From NCBI GenBank assembly GCA_023391535.1, contig JAEWAU010000030.1, positions 1 to 20,957 of the forward strand: a stretch of 20,957 nucleotides of DNA. Direction: 5' to 3'. Of this stretch, positions 16,458 through 20,957 are shown in pieces. The notes below the pieces were generated by a model, which saw nothing but the letters and a program-made list of their open reading frames with translations, ran no database searches and was not told the origin of the DNA. This DNA comes from Bacillota bacterium (GTDB lineage: Bacteria > Bacillota > Clostridia > Oscillospirales > Ethanoligenentaceae). A program made the translations under genes and the position numbers. The stretch's first letter is position 1. Each line of letters begins with the position of its first letter.

Positions 16458-17300
16458 ATGTATCAGATTTTAAGCACAAAGACGCTGAACCCCAGCGTCA
16501 GGATGATGGTGGTCAAGGCGCCGCTGGTGGCCAAAAAAGCGGAGCCCGGCCAGTTCATCGTGCTGCGCGTGGATGAATACGGCGAGCGCATTCCGCTCAC
16601 CGTGGCGGATTACGACCGCGCCGCCGGCACCGTCACCATCATCTTCCAGGTGGTGGGTGCCACCACCTCGATGCTCGCCGAAAAGCAGGCGGGCGATTCT
16701 CTCACCGATTTCGCCGGGCCTTTGGGCACGGCTTCGCACCTCGAAGGCATCCGCAAGGCGGCCGTCATCGGCGGAGGCGTGGGCTGCGCCATCGCGTGGC
16801 CGCAGGCCAAAAAGCTGCACGACACGGGCGCGCAGGTGGACGTTATCGCGGGCTTCCGCAGCAAGGACATCATCATCCTCGAGGACGAGCTGGAATCGGC
16901 CAGCACCCGCCTCTTTCTCACCACCGACGACGGCTCGAACGGCCGCAAGGGCTTTGTCACCGACGTGCTGCGCGGCCTGCTCGAAAGCGGCGAAAAGTAC
17001 GATGAGGTCATCGCCATCGGTCCGCTCATCATGATGAAGATGGTGTGCCAGCTCACAAAATCCTACGGCGTCAAAACCGTGGTGAGCATGAACCCCATCA
17101 TGATCGACGGCACCGGCATGTGCGGCGGCTGCCGCGTAACGGTGGGCGGAAAGATGAAATTCGCCTGCGTGGACGGCCCCGATTTCGACGGGCATGAAGT
17201 GGATTTCGACGAAACCATGCGCCGCAACCGCATGTATCAGCCGCAGGAGCGCACGGCTCTGGATAAATGGAAGTGCAACCTCATCAAAGAGACGAAATAA
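16458..17300 (+). CDS. nfnA: NfnA, FAD/[2Fe-2S] subunit of ferredoxin/NADH:NADP+ transhydrogenase
   Basis: A 280-residue ferredoxin reductase-like subunit. With NfnB it forms the cytoplasmic electron-bifurcating complex that couples reduced ferredoxin and NADH to reduce two NADP+. The N-terminal FAD domain has RIPLTVADYD (44-53) and the NAD-binding half has AAVIGGGVGCAIAWPQ (101-116). The C-terminal [2Fe-2S] site is MCGGCRVTVGG with Cys222, Cys225 and Cys237; in this family the fourth ligand is an aspartate, and Asp217 in IDGTGMCGGC is the obvious candidate. ATG 16458 follows AAGGA (16442-16446) at a rather long distance. Dihydroorotate dehydrogenase subunit PyrK is a relative, but the nfnB gene 92 bp downstream decides the assignment. 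Confidence 0.93.
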   Translation: MYQILSTKTLNPSVRMMVVKAPLVAKKAEPGQFIVLRVDEYGERIPLTVADYDRAAGTVTIIFQVVGATTSMLAEKQAGDSLTDFAGPLGTASHLEGIRKAAVIGGGVGCAIAWPQAKKLHDTGAQVDVIAGFRSKDIIILEDELESASTRLFLTTDDGSNGRKGFVTDVLRGLLESGEKYDEVIAIGPLIMMKMVCQLTKSYGVKTVVSMNPIMIDGTGMCGGCRVTVGGKMKFACVDGPDFDGHEVDFDETMRRNRMYQPQERTALDKWKCNLIKETK

Positions 17301-17302
17301 GC

Positions 17303-17366
17303 GAAGCTCCGGGCGAGAGCCGGAAAAGCTTCCTCCGGCAACCACCCGCCGCCCGGAGGCGGGCGG
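17303..17366 (+). other. Two hairpins between nfnA and nfnB
   Basis: GAAGCT (17303-17308) pairs with AGCTTC (17327-17332), with inner CCGG/CCGG; then CCGCCC (17349-17354) pairs with GGGCGG (17361-17366). No U-tract follows. They may set the relative level of the two subunits or protect the message after cleavage. Confidence 0.45.
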
Positions 17367-17392
17367 CCGGAAAGAAAGGAATGGTATTACCA

Positions 17393-18784
17393 ATGGGCGA
17401 TATCCAGAAGAAAATCGCCATGCCGCAGCAGGACCCCCGCGTGCGCCGCGGCAACTTCGACGAGGTCGCGCTGGGCTACTCGGCCCAGATGGCCAAAGAG
17501 GAGGCGGCCCGCTGCCTGCACTGCAAAAACGCGCCGTGCGTGGCCGGCTGCCCGGTGGGCGTAAAGATTCCCGATTTCATCGCGCGCCTGCGCGACGGCA
17601 AACCCGAAGAGGCGTTCGGAGTTCTGCGCGAAACCAACGCCCTGCCCGCCGTGTGCGGCCGCGTCTGCCCGCAGGAAAGCCAGTGCGAGAGCAAATGCAT
17701 CCGCGGCATTAAGGGCGAACCGGTGGCCATCGGCCGCCTCGAACGCTTCGCGGCGGACAGCCACCTGCAGGCGGCCGAAAAGCAGGAAAACGCGCCGGCA
17801 AAATCGTCGGGCGTCAAGGCGGCCGTCATCGGCGCGGGCCCCGCGGGGCTCACCTGCGCGGGCGAGCTGCGCCGGATGGGCTACGACGTCACGGTCTTCG
17901 AGGCGCTGCACAGCCCCGGCGGCGTGCTGATGTACGGAATACCGGAATTCCGGCTGCCCAAACGCGTGGTGGCCGCCGAGATCGACGCGCTGAAAAAATC
18001 CGGCGTCGCCATTCTCACCGACGTCATCATCGGTAAGACCCTCACCATCGAGGACCTGTTCGAGGACGGCTTTCAGAGCATCTTCATCGGCTCGGGCGCC
18101 GGCCTGCCGGCGTTTTTGGGCATTGAGGGCGAAAACTTAAGCGGCGTGTATTCCGCAAACGAGTTCCTCACGCGCACCAATCTGATGCGGGCGTATTCCG
18201 CCGATTACGACACGCCCATCAAGCAGAGCCGCTCGGTGGCCGTCGTGGGCGGCGGCAACGTGGCCATGGACGCCGCGCGCTGCGCGCTGCGCCTGGGCGC
18301 CGGGCATGTGTATATCCTCTACCGCCGCGGCATGGAGGAAATGCCCGCCCGCCGCGAGGAGATCGAGCACGCCAGGGAGGAGGGCATCGAATTCCGGCTT
18401 CTGAGCGCGCCGCTGCGCTTTGTGGGCGACGAGAACGGCAACCTCACCTCCGCAGTGTGCATCGGCATGGAGCTGGGCGAGCCGGACGCCTCCGGACGCC
18501 GCCGCCCCGTTCCCAAAGAGGGCAGCGAATTCCGCCTGGATGTGGACGCCGCGGTGATCGCGGTGGGAACCAGCCCCAACCCGCTGCTGCGCAACACCAC
18601 CAGGGGCCTCGTAACCAACCGCCACGGCTGCATTGTGGCCGACGAGGAAACCGGGCTGACGAGCCTCCCGGGCGTGTTCGCCGGCGGAGACGCCGTAACG
18701 GGTTCCGCCACCGTCATTCTGGCCATGGGAGCCGGCAAGAAGGCCGCGGCCGCCATGGACGAGTACATGCGCGCAAAGCGCTGA
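17393..18784 (+). CDS. nfnB: NfnB, NADPH-binding subunit of ferredoxin/NADH:NADP+ transhydrogenase
   Basis: A 463-residue homologue of the glutamate synthase small subunit, the length usual for NfnB. Cysteine motifs for two [4Fe-4S] clusters are at the N-terminus (Cys41, 44, 49, 53 and Cys88, 92, 98, 102). The FAD-binding fold has VIGAGPAGLTCAGEL (145-159) and the NADP-binding fold VAVVGGGNVAMDAA (282-295). The absence of a neighbouring GltB and the pairing with nfnA exclude glutamate synthase. Two in-frame ATGs compete: 17381 directly touches the AAAGGA (17375-17380) and is too close to use, so 17393 is chosen although the spacing of 12 is long. The complex balances NADPH supply against ferredoxin and NADH, the same pools used by the hydrogenases and the alcohol dehydrogenase here. 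Confidence 0.95.
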   Translation: MGDIQKKIAMPQQDPRVRRGNFDEVALGYSAQMAKEEAARCLHCKNAPCVAGCPVGVKIPDFIARLRDGKPEEAFGVLRETNALPAVCGRVCPQESQCESKCIRGIKGEPVAIGRLERFAADSHLQAAEKQENAPAKSSGVKAAVIGAGPAGLTCAGELRRMGYDVTVFEALHSPGGVLMYGIPEFRLPKRVVAAEIDALKKSGVAILTDVIIGKTLTIEDLFEDGFQSIFIGSGAGLPAFLGIEGENLSGVYSANEFLTRTNLMRAYSADYDTPIKQSRSVAVVGGGNVAMDAARCALRLGAGHVYILYRRGMEEMPARREEIEHAREEGIEFRLLSAPLRFVGDENGNLTSAVCIGMELGEPDASGRRRPVPKEGSEFRLDVDAAVIAVGTSPNPLLRNTTRGLVTNRHGCIVADEETGLTSLPGVFAGGDAVTGSATVILAMGAGKKAAAAMDEYMRAKR

Positions 18785-18825
18785 ATCCGGACCGCCGCGG
18801 CGCGTTTCTTTGTCGAGCATTTCCA

Positions 18826-18854
18826 TTGTGCACAACCGTCTTTCCTGCTATACT
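18826..18854 (+). promoter_or_regulatory. Promoter of hydS2 with palindrome at -35
   Basis: TTGTGC (18826-18831), 17-bp spacer and TATACT (18849-18854) with an extended -10 TG at 18846-18847. The -35 lies within the perfect palindrome TTGTGCACAA (18826-18835), a possible operator. Transcription would start near 18861, leaving a leader of about 217 nt before hydS2. Confidence 0.75.
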
Positions 18855-18860
18855 GTTGTT

Positions 18861-19066
18861 TGTAGCCATTCCATTTAAGAGTGGCCGAAGCGGTGTTTCG
18901 TCCCTCCGCCTTCCCTTGGTTTTGCGAAACGCTTTGGAATGTGCCATTCTTTTTTGGAAACGCTGTAAAAGCAGCAATCCCTTCCTCGGCGCGGCCGCGC
19001 TCCGCGCCGAGGAAGGCGGCGGAAAGGCCGTTTTTTCTTCCCGGCACGCCGTTACCCCTTACGTCT
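18861..19066 (+). promoter_or_regulatory. Structured hydS2 leader, candidate attenuator or riboswitch
   Basis: CATTCCA (18867-18873) can pair with TGGAATG (18935-18941), continued inside by AAGC/GCTT and GTTTCG (18895-18900) with CGAAAC (18925-18930). The same GAATG (18937-18941) can instead pair with CATTC (18945-18949), directly followed by six T (18950-18955). So two exclusive folds exist, one terminator-like. Further on, a perfect 15-bp stem (18980-18994 with 19002-19016) precedes the U-tract terminator at 19017-19036. No known riboswitch class was recognised. Confidence 0.5.
18980..19036 (+). terminator. Strong stem plus U-tract terminator in front of hydS2
   Basis: A 15-bp perfect stem (18980-18994 with 19002-19016) is stacked on a small stem (CGGC 19017-19020 with GCCG 19027-19030) that runs into six T (19031-19036). 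It could end nfnB transcripts, but it lies downstream of the hydS2 promoter, so hydS2 transcription must read through it or be regulated by it. Confidence 0.75.
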
Positions 19067-19077
19067 GGAGAAGTTTT

Positions 19078-20808
19078 ATGGAACCGATCATCGGCTTTGA
19101 AAAATCGAACTGCAAAAACTGCTATAAATGCATCCGCAACTGCCCCGTGAAATCCATCGCCTTCCGGGACGAGCAGATTCACATTCTGGGGGACGAATGC
19201 ATCTACTGCGGCAGCTGCCTGCTCGGCTGCCCGCAGAATGCCAAATATATCGCGTCCGATCTGCCGAAGGTTCAGAGCGCCCTCGAGGCGGGGGAAAAGC
19301 TCTACGTCTCGCTGGCGCCCTCGTATATCGCGGCCTTTCCGAGCGCCGGCATCCTCGAGCTTTCGGCGGCGCTCAAAAAACTGGGGTTCGCCCACGCGGA
19401 GGAAACGGCCATCGGCGCCGCGCAGGTGACGCGCGAATACGAAAAGCTCATCCGCGCGCACCGGATGAAAAACATCATCACCACGTCGTGCCCTTCGGTG
19501 AATCTGCTCATCGAAAAATATTTTCCGGCCCTCATCCCGCAGCTTGCTCCGGTGGTGACGCCCGCGGTGGCCCACGCGCGCATGATCAAGCAGATCTACG
19601 GCGTGCGCGCCAAGGTGGTTTTCATCGGCCCGTGCATCTCCAAAAAGTATGAGTGCGCCGACCCGGACAACAACAACGTGCTGTTCGCCGTGCTCACCTT
19701 CGACGAGCTGATCCGCTGGATGGAGGAGGAGCACGCTCAGCCCTCCGAGCCGGACGCCGAGGGCCGCACCCTCGTGAACACGCTGCCGCGCTACTACCCC
19801 GCTCCGGGCGGCATCATCAAGAACCTGCACCGCGAGGAGCGCCGCGCCTACGAGTGCCTGAGCGTGGACGGCGTGGACCGCTGCATCGAGATCCTCGATT
19901 CCATCGAAAAGGACGGCCTTTCGGGCTATTTTCTCGAGCTCAACGCCTGCGCGGGCGCCTGCCTGGGCGGGCCGGTGATGCGGCTGCTGCACACAGGCTT
20001 TTTAAGCTCCAAGGACGTGCTCATCAAGAACGTCCGGCGCCGCAGCGAGGCGCCCGGCGCGCTCACGGAGGATGTGCAGGCGCAGTTTACCAAAAAGTTC
20101 CGCAACCGTTCGGTGAAGAAGGACGCCGCGGACGAGGACGCCATCCGGCGCGTGCTGGCGCAGACGGGCAAAACCTCTTCGGATAAGGAGCTCAACTGCG
20201 GCTGCTGCGGCTACAACACCTGCCGCGAAAAGGCCGTAGCCGTGCTGCAGGGCAAGGCGGATATCCGCATGTGCGTCCCCTACATGCGCGAGCTTGCCGA
20301 GAGCATGTCCAACACCGTGGTGGAGAACACGCCCACCGGCATCTTGATTTTAAACGGCGAGCTTGTCATCGAGCACTGCAACCCCGCGGCGGCAAAGCTG
20401 CTGCACCTCAAGGAGGACATCACGGGCAAGCCCGTGGCCGAGGTGCTCCCGAGCGGCGATTTTGAAGCCGTGCGGAAAAGCCAGCAGAACATCGTCAACC
20501 ACAAGGAGCATTACGGGACGCTGGGGCTGTGGATCGAGCAGACAATCGTGATCGTTCCGAAAAACGACAGCATGTTCGTCCTTCTGCGCGACATCACGCA
20601 CGAGGAAGAAACCGAGAACACGCAGCGCCGCATGGTGGAAAAAACGGCGGCCTTCGCAAACGAAGTGGTGAGCAAGCAGATGCGCGTGGTGCAGGAGATT
20701 GCGAGCCTGCTCGGCGAGACCACCAGCGAAACGCAGCTCGCGCTCTCGCAGCTGACGCAGAGCGTATCCGCGGCGAAGGAGGACGAGGATGGCGGCTCCC
20801 CGGATTGA
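19078..20808 (+). CDS. hydS: Second sensory [FeFe]-hydrogenase with PAS domain (HydS2)
   Basis: A 576-residue paralogue of HydS1 with the same order of parts: two [4Fe-4S] motifs (Cys12/15/18/22, 41/44/47/51), H-cluster domain, four-cysteine Fe-S motif (Cys374, 377, 382, 399, with an extra Cys376), PAS domain (about 411-510) and C-terminal helix with KQMRVVQEIASLLGET (533-548). The H-cluster ligands remain (Cys138 in TTSCPS, Cys186 in GPCISKK, Cys291 and Cys295 in NACAGACLGG), but the residue before Cys138, the proton-relay cysteine of catalytic enzymes, is Ser137. This favours a sensor over a turnover enzyme. The ATG follows GGAG (19067-19070) by seven bases; the frame is open far upstream but that is promoter and leader. 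The next phosphatase-like gene overlaps its end by 20 bases. Confidence 0.92.
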   Translation: MEPIIGFEKSNCKNCYKCIRNCPVKSIAFRDEQIHILGDECIYCGSCLLGCPQNAKYIASDLPKVQSALEAGEKLYVSLAPSYIAAFPSAGILELSAALKKLGFAHAEETAIGAAQVTREYEKLIRAHRMKNIITTSCPSVNLLIEKYFPALIPQLAPVVTPAVAHARMIKQIYGVRAKVVFIGPCISKKYECADPDNNNVLFAVLTFDELIRWMEEEHAQPSEPDAEGRTLVNTLPRYYPAPGGIIKNLHREERRAYECLSVDGVDRCIEILDSIEKDGLSGYFLELNACAGACLGGPVMRLLHTGFLSSKDVLIKNVRRRSEAPGALTEDVQAQFTKKFRNRSVKKDAADEDAIRRVLAQTGKTSSDKELNCGCCGYNTCREKAVAVLQGKADIRMCVPYMRELAESMSNTVVENTPTGILILNGELVIEHCNPAAAKLLHLKEDITGKPVAEVLPSGDFEAVRKSQQNIVNHKEHYGTLGLWIEQTIVIVPKNDSMFVLLRDITHEEETENTQRRMVEKTAAFANEVVSKQMRVVQEIASLLGETTSETQLALSQLTQSVSAAKEDEDGGSPD

Positions 20809-20957
20809 CGCGTTTTGCGGAAGCCTGACGCGAAACGGCGAAGCGGCGTGCGGAAGCCTTGCGCAGGTGCTGCGCGGGGAGGACTGCGTCACCGTGCTCA
20901 TCGCCGACGGAAACATCCCCGCGCCCGCCGCCGGAGCGGAAAGCGCGCGGCAGGCTC
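20789..20957 (+). CDS. SpoIIE-like phosphatase linked to HydS2 (5' part only)
   Basis: The first 56 codons of a gene that runs off the window. A strong AAGGAGG (20776-20782) lies six bases before the ATG, and the start overlaps the end of hydS2, so translation is probably coupled. The N-terminus (GEAACGSLAQVLRGEDCVTV, then LIADG) aligns with that of the HydS1-linked phosphatase (AEELCGDRVETARRGGTVTM, then VLADG), and Asp40-Gly41 match its metal site. After ADG the usual LGSG loop is replaced by NIPAPAAG, so activity or metal binding may differ. The identification rests on this short alignment and on position; the rest of the domain cannot be seen. Confidence 0.65.
   Translation, partial: MAAPRIDAFCGSLTRNGEAACGSLAQVLRGEDCVTVLIADGNIPAPAAGAESARQA

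Noticed and set aside
18457..19077. N-terminal extension of HydS2
   Set aside because: The frame is open upstream, but it runs through the nfnB 3' end, promoter and terminator; ATG 19078 has a ribosome binding site and aligns with the HydS1 start.

Overview
The window is GC-rich bacterial DNA with AGGAGG-type ribosome binding sites, sigma-A style promoters (TTGACA/TATAAT variants, 17-bp spacers) and intrinsic terminators. The gene set (NfnAB, several [FeFe]-hydrogenase homologues, iron-dependent alcohol dehydrogenase, SpoIIE-type phosphatases, HelD) points to a strictly fermentative, H2-metabolising anaerobe of the Clostridia, probably a high-GC Oscillospirales or Christensenellales-like gut organism. 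The taxonomic call is inference.

Left half (1-10233), mostly housekeeping on the + strand: the terminator of an upstream gene; helD (RNA polymerase recycling helicase); aguA-aguB (agmatine to putrescine); a CPA1-type K+/H+ antiporter with an RCK_C domain; purH behind a ZTP (pfl) riboswitch that ends in an intrinsic terminator; a GH13 maltodextrin-type glycosidase; and a small orphan gene resembling LLH-family phage holins. A bidirectional terminator closes this half.

Right half (10234-20957) is an H2/redox island. On the - strand lies hydS1 (ferredoxin + H-cluster + 4Fe-4S + PAS sensory hydrogenase), then a SpoIIE/PP2C phosphatase, then a group B-like [FeFe]-hydrogenase. Diverging from it on the + strand are an iron-containing alcohol dehydrogenase, whose promoter carries a Rex-like palindrome, and nfnA-nfnB (electron-bifurcating ferredoxin/NADH:NADP+ transhydrogenase). 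After these comes a second sensory hydrogenase, hydS2, overlapping the start of a second SpoIIE-like phosphatase that runs off the window.

How the parts may work together: the catalytic genes (alcohol dehydrogenase, NfnAB, probably the group B-like hydrogenase) move electrons among ferredoxin, NAD(P)H, ethanol and H2. The two HydS-phosphatase pairs look like H2 or redox sensors feeding a phospho-switch. The paralogues differ at the proton-relay position next to the first H-cluster ligand (Cys in HydS1, Ser in HydS2), and the second phosphatase has an altered metal-site loop. The hydS2 gene has a long structured leader with two U-tract hairpins, suggesting transcription attenuation. No partner kinase or anti-sigma factor is inside the window.
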